Positions 18,700 to 28,795 of a stretch of DNA of 64,000 bases are shown in pieces. The translations under genes were made by a program, and so were the position numbers. This stretch comes from Allochromatium humboldtianum. Lineage in GTDB: Bacteria > Pseudomonadota > Gammaproteobacteria > Chromatiales > Chromatiaceae. Each line of letters starts with the position of its first letter. The stretch's first letter is position 1. The DNA is taken from NCBI RefSeq assembly GCF_013385175.1, contig NZ_JABZEO010000012.1, positions 46,426-110,425 of the forward strand, in the 5' to 3' direction. The notes under the pieces were generated by a model. The model saw nothing but the letters and a program-made list of their open reading frames with translations. It did not search any database and was not told where the DNA came from.

Positions 18700-20169
18700 C
18701 TATAGCCCATTGCGCCAATCCTGATCTTCACGGTCGAACAGCCGATTGGCCTCGACCGGCCCCCAGGAACCGGCCGGATAGGTGTGGATGAAGTCGCGCT
18801 CGGTCGCCCAGAGTTTGAGCACCGGATCGACCACCCGCCAGGCCCAGTCGACCTCGTCGTAGCGCAGGAAATGGGTGTGGTCGCCCTCGATGACATCCAG
18901 GATCAGCGCTTCATAGGCGTCGATGTGCTCGGGCGGCAGCACACAACTGCTGGCATCCATGCGCTCGGTCTGGGTGCGCAGTTCCAGACCCGGCTGCTTG
19001 ACCTGGATCTCGAGGCGCATGCACTCGTTGGGCTGGATGTTGAGCAGCAACCAATTGGGTTCGAGCCGATCGATCGCCGTCGACTGGAACAGCCGCTGCG
19101 GCGGATGCTTGAAACGGATCGCGATCAGCGAGTTGGTCTGGCCGAGCCGCTTGCCGGTACGCAGATAGAAGGGCACGTTGCGCCAGCGCCAGTTGTCGAT
19201 ATAGAGCTTGAGCGCGGCATAGGTCTCGGTGGTGCTGTTGTGCCCGATGCCCGACTCGTCGAGATAGCCGGCGAGCCTGTTCTCGCCCGCGCGCCCCGGC
19301 CCGTATTGCGCCCGAAACGCCTGCGCATGGACCGCCTCGCGCGGGATGGGCCGGATCGATCGCAGTACCTTGACCTTCTCGTCGCGCAAGGCCTCGGCGT
19401 CCAGGCTCGGCGGCGGCTCCATGGCCACCAGCGCCAGCATCTGCAACAGATGGCTCTGGATCATGTCGCGCATGGCTCCGACCCCATCGTAGAAACCGGC
19501 CCGGTCCTCGATCCCTCGCGACTCGGCGTGCGTGATCTGGACGTGGTCGATGTAGTTGCGGTTCCACAGCGGTTCGAGCATCAGATTGGCGAAGCGGAAC
19601 ACCAGAATGTTCTGCACCGTGCTCTTGCCCAGATAGTGATCGATACGATAGATCTGCTCCTCGTCGAAGCGCCGGCGCAATTGGCGATCCAGAATCTTGG
19701 CGCTCTCCAGGTCGAAGCCGAACGGCTTCTCGACCACCAGCCGCGACCAGCCCTCCTGTTCCAGATGCAGATCCTGTGCGGCCAGCGACTCGACGATGGT
19801 CGCGTAATGGCGCGGCGCCACGGCCAGATAGGTGAGCCGATTGGCCGGAAAGCCTTCCTCGCCCCGCAGACGTGCGGCCAGCGATGCGAAGTCCTCAGAC
19901 CGCTCCAGATCGCCGTTGACGAAGTGCAGCCGCCCCAGCAGACGCGACACGACCGCCGAATCCAGCCGATTGGCCAAACGCTCGCTCAGGATCGCGGCCA
20001 CCCGCTCGCGCCAGTCCTCGTCGGACCAGTCGCGCCGCCCGAAACCGACCACCCGACTCTCGGGATGCAGCCGTCCAGCCGCCTCGAGATGATAGAGCGC
20101 GGGCAGCAGCTTGTAGGCCGCCAGATTGCCTGTGGCCCCAAAGATCAGCAGTGTGCAGGGTTCCATCAT
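18700..20169 (-). CDS. zwf: glucose-6-phosphate 1-dehydrogenase
   Basis: The 489-residue enzyme oxidises glucose-6-phosphate to 6-phosphogluconolactone, feeding the oxidative pentose phosphate pathway. It has a [18 protein letters not shown] coenzyme-binding start and the active-site RIDHYLGK. The frame is open to 20277, but the family start is the MMEPC pair at 20166-20169, with GAGGT upstream. It is divergent from glgA, 111 bases away, so the two share a promoter region. Confidence 0.93.
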   Translation of the reverse strand: MMEPCTLLIFGATGNLAAYKLLPALYHLEAAGRLHPESRVVGFGRRDWSDEDWRERVAAILSERLANRLDSAVVSRLLGRLHFVNGDLERSEDFASLAARLRGEEGFPANRLTYLAVAPRHYATIVESLAAQDLHLEQEGWSRLVVEKPFGFDLESAKILDRQLRRRFDEEQIYRIDHYLGKSTVQNILVFRFANLMLEPLWNRNYIDHVQITHAESRGIEDRAGFYDGVGAMRDMIQSHLLQMLALVAMEPPPSLDAEALRDEKVKVLRSIRPIPREAVHAQAFRAQYGPGRAGENRLAGYLDESGIGHNSTTETYAALKLYIDNWRWRNVPFYLRTGKRLGQTNSLIAIRFKHPPQRLFQSTAIDRLEPNWLLLNIQPNECMRLEIQVKQPGLELRTQTERMDASSCVLPPEHIDAYEALILDVIEGDHTHFLRYDEVDWAWRVVDPVLKLWATERDFIHTYPAGSWGPVEANRLFDREDQDWRNGL

Positions 20170-20280
20170 CGGCCAGTTACCTCGATCCGGATCAAGTGTG
20201 CTAACGTGATGTCTTTCATGGGGTCTCCTCCCTTCACCTATGGCCGCCCGCGCCAACGCGCCCAGAACGAAACACACAGC

Positions 20281-21816
20281 ATGGAGTCGTCACTCAGCCC
20301 CTTTGCCTTCCCGGCGTTCGAGCCGGACCGTCTGCGCATTCTCGTCGCCAGCAGCGAGGCGCATCCCCTGATCAAGACCGGCGGACTGGCCGATGTCGCC
20401 GCCAGTCTGCCGGCGGCGCTGCGCCAGCTTGGTCATGACGCGCGACTCGTCATTCCGGGCTATCCGCTCGCCATGCGCCAGTTGCGCGAGCCAAAGCCCC
20501 TAGGCGAGATCCGCGTCCCAGGCTACCGGACGGCCATCCGGCTGGTCGAGGGACGCCATCCCGATCAAGACCTGCCGGTCTATCTGGTCGACGCGCCCGA
20601 GTATTTCGGGCGCGAGGGCAACCCCTACTGTGATCCGACCGGGCGCGACTGGGGCGACAATCCCGACCGCTTCATGCTGTTCTGCCGAGTGCTGGCGCTG
20701 ATGGCACAGGGACTTCCAGCGATCGGCTGGCGTCCGGACGTGTTCCACGGCAACGACTGGCAGACCGGACTGGCTCCGACCCTGTTGCAGGAGGCGCCCT
20801 GGTCGCCGGCGCGCGTCTTCACCATCCATAACCTGGCCTATCAGGGGCTGTTCGACCGCGCCACCTTCGATCGGCTGGAGCTGCCCCCGGCGCTGTGGAA
20901 TCTGGCCGGACTGGAGTTCCACCAGCGCCTGTCCTTCATCAAGGGCGGAATCGTGTTCTCGGAGCGCATCAACACCGTCAGTCCCACCTATGCCGAGGAG
21001 GTGCGCACGGCACGCTTCGGCTGCGGACTCGACGGACTGCTGCGTCAGATCGGACAGCGCTTCAGCGGTATCCTCAACGGCATCGACTATCAGGTCTGGA
21101 ATCCGGCCAGCGACCCGCTCATCCTCCAAAACTATGACGCCGAACGCTTCGGACTCAAGACCGAGAACAAACTCGACGTGCAGCGCGAACTGGGCCTGCC
21201 GCGCAGTGAGGATGCCTTCGTGCTCGGCTATGTCGGACGACTGGTCGAACAGAAGGGCGTGGATCTGATCCAGGCGATGCTGCCCGAACTGCTGCAAGAC
21301 CCAAGGGTGCAGGTCATGATCCTGGCCTCGGGCGAACGGCGCTGCGAGCAGGCGCTGCTGGATCTGGCTGCCGCCAACCCGCGTCAGATCGGCGTCTACA
21401 TCGGCTATGACGAGACCCGCGCCCATCGCATCGAGGCCGGCTGTGACGCCTTCCTGATGCCCTCGCGCTTCGAGCCCTGCGGCCTGAACCAGATCTACAG
21501 TCTGAGATACGGAACGCCGCCGATCGTGCATCGCACGGGCGGACTGGTGGACACAGTGGCGCCGGCCACGCCGGAGAATCTGGCGAAGGGCACGGCCACG
21601 GGTTTCGTCTTCGACGAGCCGACGCCAGCGGCCCTGCTCGGCGCCGTCCGCTGGGCGATGCGACTCTACCGCGACGACCCCGACGGCTGGCGCCGCCTGG
21701 CCGTCACCGGCATGTCACAGGACTTCAGTTGGGAGTCGAGCGCGCGCCGTTATATCGAACTCTACAACGACGCGATCGCGGATCGGATGGCGCTGGAGCA
21801 CGCCCGCTCGGCGTGA
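20281..21816 (+). CDS. glgA: glycogen synthase (ADP-glucose)
   Basis: A 511-residue GT5 glycosyltransferase that extends alpha-1,4-glucan from ADP-glucose. The substrate motif is IKTGGLADV at residue 31, and the C-terminal half has [17 protein letters not shown] and [11 protein letters not shown] long in-frame extension upstream is antisense to zwf and not coding; ATG 20281 fits the family. It puts carbon storage beside carbon fixation. Confidence 0.95.
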   Translation: MESSLSPFAFPAFEPDRLRILVASSEAHPLIKTGGLADVAASLPAALRQLGHDARLVIPGYPLAMRQLREPKPLGEIRVPGYRTAIRLVEGRHPDQDLPVYLVDAPEYFGREGNPYCDPTGRDWGDNPDRFMLFCRVLALMAQGLPAIGWRPDVFHGNDWQTGLAPTLLQEAPWSPARVFTIHNLAYQGLFDRATFDRLELPPALWNLAGLEFHQRLSFIKGGIVFSERINTVSPTYAEEVRTARFGCGLDGLLRQIGQRFSGILNGIDYQVWNPASDPLILQNYDAERFGLKTENKLDVQRELGLPRSEDAFVLGYVGRLVEQKGVDLIQAMLPELLQDPRVQVMILASGERRCEQALLDLAAANPRQIGVYIGYDETRAHRIEAGCDAFLMPSRFEPCGLNQIYSLRYGTPPIVHRTGGLVDTVAPATPENLAKGTATGFVFDEPTPAALLGAVRWAMRLYRDDPDGWRRLAVTGMSQDFSWESSARRYIELYNDAIADRMALEHARSA

Positions 21817-21823
21817 CCGGCGC

Positions 21824-22204
21824 TCAGGCCGCCTGGGCGGGGATGGCGTCGCCGGTACGGATGACGCGGTTGTGCTCGTTGAGATAGACGAGGCTCGGCT
21901 TGAAGACGTCGGCCTCGGCCTCGCTCATGACGGCATAGGCGCAGATGATGATGCAGTCTCCGGGCGCAGCCTTGTGGGCCGCCGCGCCATTGACCGAGAT
22001 CACGCGCGAGCCGGCCTCGGCGCGGATGGCATAGGTGGTGAAGCGCTCGCCGTTGGTGACGTTGTAGATCTGGATCTGCTCGTATTCACGAATCCCGGCC
22101 AGGTCCAGCAGTTCCTCGTCGATGGCGCAGGAACCCTCGTAATCCACTTCCGAATGCGTCACGCGCGCGCGATGGAGCTTGCACTTCAGCAAGGTCAGAT
22201 GCAT
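21824..22204 (-). CDS. panD: aspartate 1-decarboxylase
   Basis: This pyruvoyl enzyme makes beta-alanine for pantothenate and CoA. The 126-residue proenzyme starts [20 protein letters not shown] and contains [12 protein letters not shown], in which cleavage between G24 and S25 generates the pyruvoyl group. It ends eight bases from the convergent glgA end. Upstream is a perfect 23-base palindrome that could be an operator. Confidence 0.95.
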   Translation of the reverse strand: MHLTLLKCKLHRARVTHSEVDYEGSCAIDEELLDLAGIREYEQIQIYNVTNGERFTTYAIRAEAGSRVISVNGAAAHKAAPGDCIIICAYAVMSEAEADVFKPSLVYLNEHNRVIRTGDAIPAQAA

Positions 22205-22295
22205 TTGACTCGATCCTCTCAATGGCCGCTCGGCCTGGGTCTTCAAAAACGTCGATGAAGACTATTGTATTTCAGTTCGCCTAAGTCTACAGCAG

Positions 22296-22318
22296 ACGTT
22301 GCTGCATTGCAGCAACGT
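22296..22318. promoter_or_regulatory. perfect 23-base palindrome between yebC and panD
   Basis: The 11-base arm ACGTTGCTGCA is followed by a single T and then its exact reverse complement. No T-run follows on either strand, so it is less likely a terminator than a protein-binding site. It lies 92 bases upstream of the panD start and 41 bases after the yebC stop. Confidence 0.45.
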
Positions 22319-22358
22319 CGATCGATGACCACTCCACCTGCACGCCCCAGACCGAGTC

Positions 22359-23108
22359 TCAGACGTCGAGCGCCGCCATGATCTCGTCGGAGATGTCGGC
22401 GTTGTGATAGACGTCCTGCACGTCGTCGAGGTCTTCGAGCATCTCGACCAGCTTCAGGAGCTTCTCGGCCGTCTCGGCGTCGAGTTCGACCTGGGTGGCG
22501 GCATTGAAGCCGATCTCGGCGACCTCGGTGTCGAAACCGGCCTTGGTCAGCGCATCCTTGACGGCGGCGAAATCCTCGGGCGTGGTGACGACATCGAGCG
22601 AGCCGTCGTCGTTGACCACCACGTCCTCGGCGCCGGCCTCCAGCGCCGCTTCCATCACGGCGTCCTCGCTGGTGCCGGGCTGGAAGCTGATGATGCCCTG
22701 CTTGGTGAACAGATAGCTCACCGAGCCGTCGGTGCCCAGGTTGCCGCCGCGCTTGGTGAAGGCATGACGCACTTCGGAGGCGGTGCGGTTGCGGTTGTCG
22801 CTCATGCAGTCGACCATGATGGCCACGCCGCCCGGACCATAGCCCTCGTAGCGGATCTCCTCGTAGTTCTCGCCCTCGGTGCCGCCGGCGCCGCGCTTGA
22901 TGGCGCGCTCGACGGTGTCGCGCGGCATGTTGGCGCCGAACGCCTTGTCCATCGCCAGACGCAGACGCGGATTGGCGCCCGGATCACCGCCGCCCTCGCG
23001 CGCGGCGACCGTGACTTCACGGATCAGCTTGGTCCAGACCTTGCCGCGCTGCTTGTCCTGCGCGGCCTTGCGATGCTTGATGTTGGCCCATTTACTGTGA
23101 CCGGCCAT
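22359..23108 (-). CDS. yebC: YebC/PmpR family transcription/translation factor
   Basis: A 249-residue protein starting [18 protein letters not shown], the family hallmark, with RAIKRGAGG and [13 protein letters not shown] in the middle. YebC-type proteins act as DNA-binding regulators or help ribosomes through polyproline. The frame continues upstream of ATG 23108 but is not conserved-looking. In many relatives it precedes ruvC; here that neighbour is absent. Confidence 0.95.
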   Translation of the reverse strand: MAGHSKWANIKHRKAAQDKQRGKVWTKLIREVTVAAREGGGDPGANPRLRLAMDKAFGANMPRDTVERAIKRGAGGTEGENYEEIRYEGYGPGGVAIMVDCMSDNRNRTASEVRHAFTKRGGNLGTDGSVSYLFTKQGIISFQPGTSEDAVMEAALEAGAEDVVVNDDGSLDVVTTPEDFAAVKDALTKAGFDTEVAEIGFNAATQVELDAETAEKLLKLVEMLEDLDDVQDVYHNADISDEIMAALDV

Positions 23109-23304
23109 GAGTGATTCTCCTGACTGTGGAAAGGCCCCGCGCCCTGCCCCGCCGGGCGGCGCGGTGCGTTCGAATGTTGGTCGCGCATAGTAGCATCGCG
23201 CCTCGCCGGACGGCCAAACCGAGCGCGCGTCCGGCTGTGGTACTCTGGCCGTCCATCCACGGCGATGGACCCATTCGACGAGAGCCAGTGGCGAGAGAGT
23301 CTCC

Positions 23305-25278
23305 ATGTACGCGACACCCGAAACCGGCGACGGCTGGATCACGCGCCTCATCGCGCGCGACGACGAGGGCTTCGTCGTCAGTGCGCGCTTTGCCATCACC
23401 CCGAGCTTCCGCGCCCTGATCGGCGGGCGCGAACGCGATCTCGTCTTCGCCGCGCGCAGTCGGCTGGCGCGCCTGGGCATCAACATCCTGCCGCTCGGCG
23501 AGCTGGAACTCGACAGCGATCACGGCGACCTCCGGTTGCGCATCCTGGCGGCCATCGCGTCCTACGGCATCGGCGAGCATCTGGAGCGCATCGTGGTGCC
23601 CGGACTGCGCGTGGGGCGTCTGGTGTTCTGTCCCGAGGACAACCGGCTCGATTCGGCGGCGATCCATCAGCTCATCCACGACAACACACTCCAGGTGCCG
23701 GCCGGGTTCTCGCTCGACGGCCACGGCTATCTCATCCTGCGTCCGCAGCAGCGCATCTATCGCTTCCAGAAGCCGCTCACGCCCGAGGAGGTCACGGCCA
23801 TCGCCACCCATGCCGACGGCAAGGATCTGCTCAACCGCCTGCAGACGCGGGTCGAGGTCGAGCACATCGAATTGCCGCCTCGGGACGGTCTGGTCACGGC
23901 CTGTTCGATGTTCCTGCACCGCCATTACGTGGTGCTGCGCAATCTCGACGAAGCGCTCGGCGTGCATCTCCAGGCCACGGTGCTCGATCCGGTCTCCACG
24001 CGCGGCACCAACGTCTATCTGGAATTCGTCAACCGCACCGAACAGCTCATCATCAACCCGAGCGTGGCCGCCTCGGTGCACGAGGCCATCCGCGTCGATC
24101 CCAAGCCGCGTTACTGGCACGGACGCGCACATCCCGAGCCGTGCGCGGGCGATGAGGAGGCCACCGGCTGTCAGTCGCTGCTGGCGATCTTCGACCGGCT
24201 GGAGGCCGGCCCGGTGCGCGATCGTTACTCGCACCGCATGGCCGCCATCGTGCGCGATCCGGCCCGGCTCCTGGAGGGCGAGGAACCGGAACGGCTCTGG
24301 ACCCAGCCGCAGACGCCGCGCGACCCGCGCGGCGGCACCGACCTCTCGGCCGGGCTGGTCGCTGAGGGGCTGGATCTCACGGCGCGTCTGGAGTGCGGCA
24401 CCCAGATCCTGGCCGATCTGCCGGACGGCGCGCGCGCCACCCTGCTCCTGGGCTACTTCCCCAATCTGATCGAACACACCCAGATCTGCGAGGCGGCGCT
24501 CCGGGGGCGCATCGGGCGCATCGTCTTCCGGCGTGCCTCTTTCGAGCACGGTCCCTTCCTGTCCTCGCGCGACCATGGCCGGCTGGCCGACTACGAGGGT
24601 CTGGGTCTCCAGGTCTTCTGGTGCAACGAGGCGCGCGGCCATGTGGTCCGCCACGTCTTCCGCGGACTGCGCGGCTACTTCACCACGCCCGACACGGTCG
24701 ACCGCTTCCGCTCCTGCCTCATCTTCGCCGTCTATGGCTCGACCAAGCCGCTGTCCGAAACGGCGGCGGCGCAGATCGAACGTCTGCTCACCAATCTGCG
24801 TGCGCTCTTCGGCAGCGACATCGGCATCCTGACCGGCGGCGGGCCGGGAGCCATGCAGCAGGTCACGGACGTGGCGCACCGGCTCGGACTCCTGGTCGGC
24901 TCCAGCTTCATCGAGACGGTCGACCAGACGCCCAACGAGAGCGCCGAGTTCTACCAGACCTTCCAGGCTCGAAGCCGTCAGGCGCGCCAGCGCTGGTTCG
25001 AGATCGCCAGCTTCCATCTGTTCCTGGTCGGCGGCGTCGGCACCCTGGAAGAGATCGGGCTGACGCTCACCGATATGAAGCTCGGCGTGATCGAGACCGG
25101 CCCTGTGGTCTTCTTCGACAGCTCGGGGGGGGAGTTCTATTGGGAGGGACTGCGCCGGCAGCTCGAAGAGATGAAGCGTCAGGGGCGCGTGCCGCCCTGG
25201 CTGACCGATCAGATCCTGATGACGACCGACCCGGACGCCGTACCGCGTTTTTACAAGCAGGCACTGCGCCTTGGTTGA
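23305..25278 (+). CDS. large protein with a C-terminal LOG (Rossmann nucleosidase-like) domain
   Basis: A 657-residue soluble protein. Residues from about 470 to the end resemble the LOG/TIGR00730 fold: [14 protein letters not shown] near 510 and [12 protein letters not shown] near 575. LOG enzymes release ribose-5-phosphate from nucleoside monophosphates; the usual PGGxGTxxE is VGGVGTLEE here, with the catalytic glutamates kept. Residues 1-465 are unlike any family I recognise and include a short Cys/His patch ([14 protein letters not shown]). Function is therefore uncertain, perhaps nucleotide salvage or stress signalling. Confidence 0.6.
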   Translation: MYATPETGDGWITRLIARDDEGFVVSARFAITPSFRALIGGRERDLVFAARSRLARLGINILPLGELELDSDHGDLRLRILAAIASYGIGEHLERIVVPGLRVGRLVFCPEDNRLDSAAIHQLIHDNTLQVPAGFSLDGHGYLILRPQQRIYRFQKPLTPEEVTAIATHADGKDLLNRLQTRVEVEHIELPPRDGLVTACSMFLHRHYVVLRNLDEALGVHLQATVLDPVSTRGTNVYLEFVNRTEQLIINPSVAASVHEAIRVDPKPRYWHGRAHPEPCAGDEEATGCQSLLAIFDRLEAGPVRDRYSHRMAAIVRDPARLLEGEEPERLWTQPQTPRDPRGGTDLSAGLVAEGLDLTARLECGTQILADLPDGARATLLLGYFPNLIEHTQICEAALRGRIGRIVFRRASFEHGPFLSSRDHGRLADYEGLGLQVFWCNEARGHVVRHVFRGLRGYFTTPDTVDRFRSCLIFAVYGSTKPLSETAAAQIERLLTNLRALFGSDIGILTGGGPGAMQQVTDVAHRLGLLVGSSFIETVDQTPNESAEFYQTFQARSRQARQRWFEIASFHLFLVGGVGTLEEIGLTLTDMKLGVIETGPVVFFDSSGGEFYWEGLRRQLEEMKRQGRVPPWLTDQILMTTDPDAVPRFYKQALRLG

Positions 25279-25542
25279 ATCAGCCGCGCTTCCAGGCATC
25301 GCGCCGTGCCCGGCATCCATCCGACGTGCCACCGTTCATCGCGAAGACGGCGACCTCGCGCGCAAGACGGATGACATCCGGCGTCGAAATCGGGACAATT
25401 CCAGACCAGCCCGGCATACCGCTGGATCCATGTCCCGTTCCGCCGTTCGCCGAGGTCACATCAGGCGCGGGTTGGATCGGAGTCGCCTCAACAGTCACTG
25501 GGTCGCCTGGCGGGCCGCGTCCGCCGGATACAAAACAAGGCC

Positions 25543-26310
25543 GTGTCAACATTGATTACCTTCGAACATCCGCTCAACGAACGTATCCGCACCTTCCTGC
25601 GGCTGGAACATCTGTTCCGTCAACTGGAGTTTTTCATCCAGCAGGAAGACCCGCGCTCATCGCGCTGTGCCATCTGGGCGCTCTTGGATATCGTCGCCGT
25701 CACCACGCGCGCGGATGTCAGGAACGAGATCCTCAAGGAACTCGACCGACTCACCGGCAATCTCAACCGGCTCTCGACTCAGCGCGGTATCGACACGGAA
25801 GCGCTCAACGAAGTGCTTGCGGATCTGCGCCGCGTCACCGAGGGCGTCCAGCACCTCAACGGTCCCATCGGTCATCGCGCACGCGAGGACGAATTCCTCA
25901 AGGCCATCGCCCAACGCAGCAGTATTCCGGGCGGCACCTGTAGCTTCGACCTGCCGCACTTCCATTATTGGCTCATCCAGCCGACCGAGCAGCGCCAGAC
26001 CCGGTTCAACGACTGGCTCCAGGATCTCAATCCGGCGATCGAGGCCATCCGGCTCGCGCTCTCGCTGATGCGCTCCAGTTCCGCCTCGCGTCAGGTCACG
26101 GCCGAGGGCGGCTTCTATCAGGAAGCGCTCGATGCCGTGGCGCCGGCGCAGATGCTGCGCGTGACGCTCGAAGCCGAGGCGGCGATCTTCCCCGAGATCA
26201 GCGGTCACAAGAACCGCTTCAGCATCCGCTTCATGAAGCCCGAACTCCAGGGACGCGCCACGCCGCATGCCGAGGACATTCAGTTCCGGCTCACCTGCTG
26301 TGTCTTCTGA
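25543..26310 (+). CDS. zapD: cell division protein ZapD
   Basis: A 255-residue cytoplasmic FtsZ-bundling protein, beginning at GTG with FEHPLNERIRTFLRLEHLF, the family-typical start. It also contains GGTCSFDLPHFHYWL and FQ-like binding-surface segments such as GGFYQEAL. Only a weak AAGG precedes the GTG. It lies just before yacG, and this pair normally neighbours coaE, which is not present here. Confidence 0.93.
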   Translation: MSTLITFEHPLNERIRTFLRLEHLFRQLEFFIQQEDPRSSRCAIWALLDIVAVTTRADVRNEILKELDRLTGNLNRLSTQRGIDTEALNEVLADLRRVTEGVQHLNGPIGHRAREDEFLKAIAQRSSIPGGTCSFDLPHFHYWLIQPTEQRQTRFNDWLQDLNPAIEAIRLALSLMRSSSASRQVTAEGGFYQEALDAVAPAQMLRVTLEAEAAIFPEISGHKNRFSIRFMKPELQGRATPHAEDIQFRLTCCVF

Positions 26311-26314
26311 GACC

Positions 26315-26518
26315 ATGGTCAAGACGGTCGAGTGTCCGCACTGTGGCAAGCCTGTGCCCTGGACGCCGGACTCGCGCTGGCGCCCGTTCTGCAGCGAGCG
26401 CTGCCGGCTGATCGATCTGGGTGATTGGCTGGAGGAGCGTCATCGTCTCCCTGCCGATGACGACGAAGCGCCGAGCGAGGATGCGCCAGACGCGACGGAA
26501 GCGCCCGTTCGGCATTAG
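26315..26518 (+). CDS. yacG: DNA gyrase inhibitor YacG, zinc-finger protein
   Basis: A 67-residue zinc protein. The two half-sites are CPHCGK and CSERCRLIDLGDW, with an acidic C-terminal tail. Family members bind GyrB and inhibit DNA gyrase. It starts four bases after zapD. Confidence 0.93.
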   Translation: MVKTVECPHCGKPVPWTPDSRWRPFCSERCRLIDLGDWLEERHRLPADDDEAPSEDAPDATEAPVRH

Positions 26519-26565
26519 GTGATTTCAGAGAACACAGGGCCATCTGTAGCGCCCCATCGTTTGGA

Positions 26566-27513
26566 TCAGGACTGGGGCCAGAGTCCCCGAATCGCGGCGA
26601 TTCCCTGGGCACCGTGCTGGAAGGCGTCGTTCAGATCATCCGTCGTCAGACCACCGAGCGCGTAGACCGGCAGCGGCACGGGGTCGATCCAGGCGGCGAA
26701 GGTCTCCCAACCGATCGGCTTGGTCTCGGGATGGCTGGCCGTGGGTTTGACGGGCGAGAGTAGCGCGTAATCCAGGCCCAGTTCGGCGGCCTGTGCCAGT
26801 TGGGCTGGGTCATGGCAGGAGGCGCCGACCAGCTCGTTCGATCGGCCTGGACGCTCGCTAAGTCCCATCAGCACCCGGCTGTTCAGATGCAGACCATGAC
26901 GCGCGACGTTCGCAACCTCGGCAGGATTGCGATTGAGCAACAGTGTCGAACCCTTTCGTTCGCAGAGATCGAAGGCGGCTTGCGCCAGATGCGCATAGTC
27001 GTTCGCTGAAAGCTGGTGCGCGCGCAGTTGCACCAGACGCGCACCGGCCTCCAGGGCACGCCCCAGACGCGCCAGGAACGCATCGGGCCGGTCTGGCTCC
27101 TCGCCCGTGATCAGCATGAGCGGCGGCAGACGCAGCGCGGTGATGATGGGGCGGTCGGCGGCGGGAAAGGCGGCGGGGTCCATCTCCTCGGGCGCTAACC
27201 AGTCGAGCGGCTGGCCCTCGCGTCCGTGCGGAACGCCCGCATAGTCCTCCACCCGATGCACGTCGAGCAGGATATGCCGGTCGCCATAATCGTGATGAAC
27301 GCGGATCAGCGGACGGCTGGCGCGCACCTGGATGCCGAGTTCCTCGGCGAGTTCGCGCGTCAGACCGGCTTCGGGCGACTCGCCCGGTTCCAGCTTGCCG
27401 CCCGGAAACTCCCAGAGTCCGCCCTGATGCACATGATCGGGGCGTTTGCCGACCAGGATGCGCCCGCTCGCGTCGGCGATGGCGCCGGCCATGACATGGA
27501 TGATTTCAGGCAT
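26566..27513 (-). CDS. mutT: MutT-type Nudix hydrolase fused to a ThiE-like domain
   Basis: A 315-residue two-domain protein. Residues 1-130 are a Nudix hydrolase with the box GGKLEPGESPEAGLTRELAE, expected to hydrolyse 8-oxo-dGTP. Residues from about 132 form a thiamine-phosphate-synthase-like barrel (ARLVQLRAHQLSANDY, YALLSPVKPTASHP, VYALGGLTTDDL). This fusion is known in gammaproteobacteria; the second domain's activity is unproven. ATG 27513 begins MPEIIHVMAGAI. The gene follows argJ. Confidence 0.9.
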   Translation of the reverse strand: MPEIIHVMAGAIADASGRILVGKRPDHVHQGGLWEFPGGKLEPGESPEAGLTRELAEELGIQVRASRPLIRVHHDYGDRHILLDVHRVEDYAGVPHGREGQPLDWLAPEEMDPAAFPAADRPIITALRLPPLMLITGEEPDRPDAFLARLGRALEAGARLVQLRAHQLSANDYAHLAQAAFDLCERKGSTLLLNRNPAEVANVARHGLHLNSRVLMGLSERPGRSNELVGASCHDPAQLAQAAELGLDYALLSPVKPTASHPETKPIGWETFAAWIDPVPLPVYALGGLTTDDLNDAFQHGAQGIAAIRGLWPQS

Positions 27514-27566
27514 GGGCGCGACTCCAGAGCGTCCGTCAGGCGGCCGAAGCCGCCCCCATTCCGCGA

Positions 27567-28778
27567 TCAACTCCGATATTCGGCGTTGATGCGCACATAG
27601 TCGTAGGAGAAGTCGCAGGTGAGCACTTCGGCGTCCACCGTGCCGCGACCGAGCGCGACCCGGATCAGGATCTCGGACTCGGCCATGACGGCGGCACCGG
27701 CCTGTTCGGTGTAATCCGCCGCGCGCCCGCCCGCTTCGACGATGCGCACCTCGCCGAGCCAGATGTCGACATCCTCGATGATCAGACTCTCGACACCGGC
27801 CCGCCCCACGGCGGCCAGAATCCGCCCCCAGTTGGGATCGGAGGCGAAGAGCGCGGTCTTGACCAGCGGCGAGTGGGCGATGGTATAGGCCACGCGCCGT
27901 GCCTCGTCGCGATCGCGCGCCTGCTCGACGCGCACCGTCACCAGCTTGGTCGCGCCCTCGCCGTCGCGCACGATGGCGGTGGCCAGTTCGACGCAGACCG
28001 ACTCGACCGCCGCTTGCAGGGCCGCATAGTCAGTGCTGCTCTCATCGACGATCGGCGCATTGCCGAGCGCCCCGGTCGCCGCCAGCACGCAGGCATCGTT
28101 GGTCGAGGTATCGCCGTCGATGCTGATGGCATTGAACGAGCGATCGGCCGCCGCCTTGAGACAGCCTTGCAGCACCTCGGGCGCCACGGCAGCATCGGTG
28201 GCGATGAAGGCGAGCATGGTCGCCATATCGGGACAGATCATGCCCGCGCCCTTGGCGATGCCGGTGATGGTCGCCTGACGCCCGTCGATCTCAAAGGTCC
28301 GCGAGCAGAGCTTGGGCACGGTGTCCGTGGTCATGATGGCGCGCGCCGCGTCCGGCCAGGCCGCCGCCTCGAACCGCTCCAGAAGCGCCGGCATGGCGGC
28401 TTCGAACCGCGCGACCGGCAGCGGCTCGCCGATCACGCCGGTCGAGAAGGGCAAGACCTCCTCGGGCCGACAGCCCGCCGCCTCGGCGAGCGCGGCGCAG
28501 CAGGCGCGCGCGTCGTCGAGTCCGCGCGCGCCCGTGCCGGCGTTGGCGTTACCCGAGTTGACGAGCAGATAACGCGGCGCGGTCTGGCTCAGATGATGAC
28601 GCGCCAGCGTCACCGGCGCAGCACAGAAGGCGTTGCGGGTGAAGACGGCGGCGGTCGTCGCGCCCGGAGCCAATTCGAGCGCGAGCAGATCGTCACGCCC
28701 CTGATAGCGGATACCCGCCCCAATGGTCGCCAGACGCACGCCGGGGACAGACAGAAAAGACAAATCGGTCTCGCTCAT
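27567..28778 (-). CDS. argJ: bifunctional glutamate N-acetyltransferase/N-acetylglutamate synthase
   Basis: A 403-residue enzyme of the cyclic arginine pathway that moves acetyl from acetylornithine to glutamate. The self-cleavage region GAGMICPDMATMLAF contains the nucleophilic threonine, which becomes the N-terminus of the beta chain. The start MSETDLSFLSVPGVRLA lies 17 bases after secA. Confidence 0.96.
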   Translation of the reverse strand: MSETDLSFLSVPGVRLATIGAGIRYQGRDDLLALELAPGATTAAVFTRNAFCAAPVTLARHHLSQTAPRYLLVNSGNANAGTGARGLDDARACCAALAEAAGCRPEEVLPFSTGVIGEPLPVARFEAAMPALLERFEAAAWPDAARAIMTTDTVPKLCSRTFEIDGRQATITGIAKGAGMICPDMATMLAFIATDAAVAPEVLQGCLKAAADRSFNAISIDGDTSTNDACVLAATGALGNAPIVDESSTDYAALQAAVESVCVELATAIVRDGEGATKLVTVRVEQARDRDEARRVAYTIAHSPLVKTALFASDPNWGRILAAVGRAGVESLIIEDVDIWLGEVRIVEAGGRAADYTEQAGAAVMAESEILIRVALGRGTVDAEVLTCDFSYDYVRINAEYRS

Positions 28779-28795
28779 GTGACGCCATCGCCTCT

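Noticed and set aside
23092..25332. 746-codon minus-strand frame opposite the LOG-domain gene
   Set aside because: The plus strand has recognisable LOG motifs; the minus product has antisense-type composition.
25280..25552. 90-codon minus-strand frame in the gap before zapD
   Set aside because: It is Gly/Pro-rich without a ribosome binding site or recognisable motif, and overlaps the zapD start.
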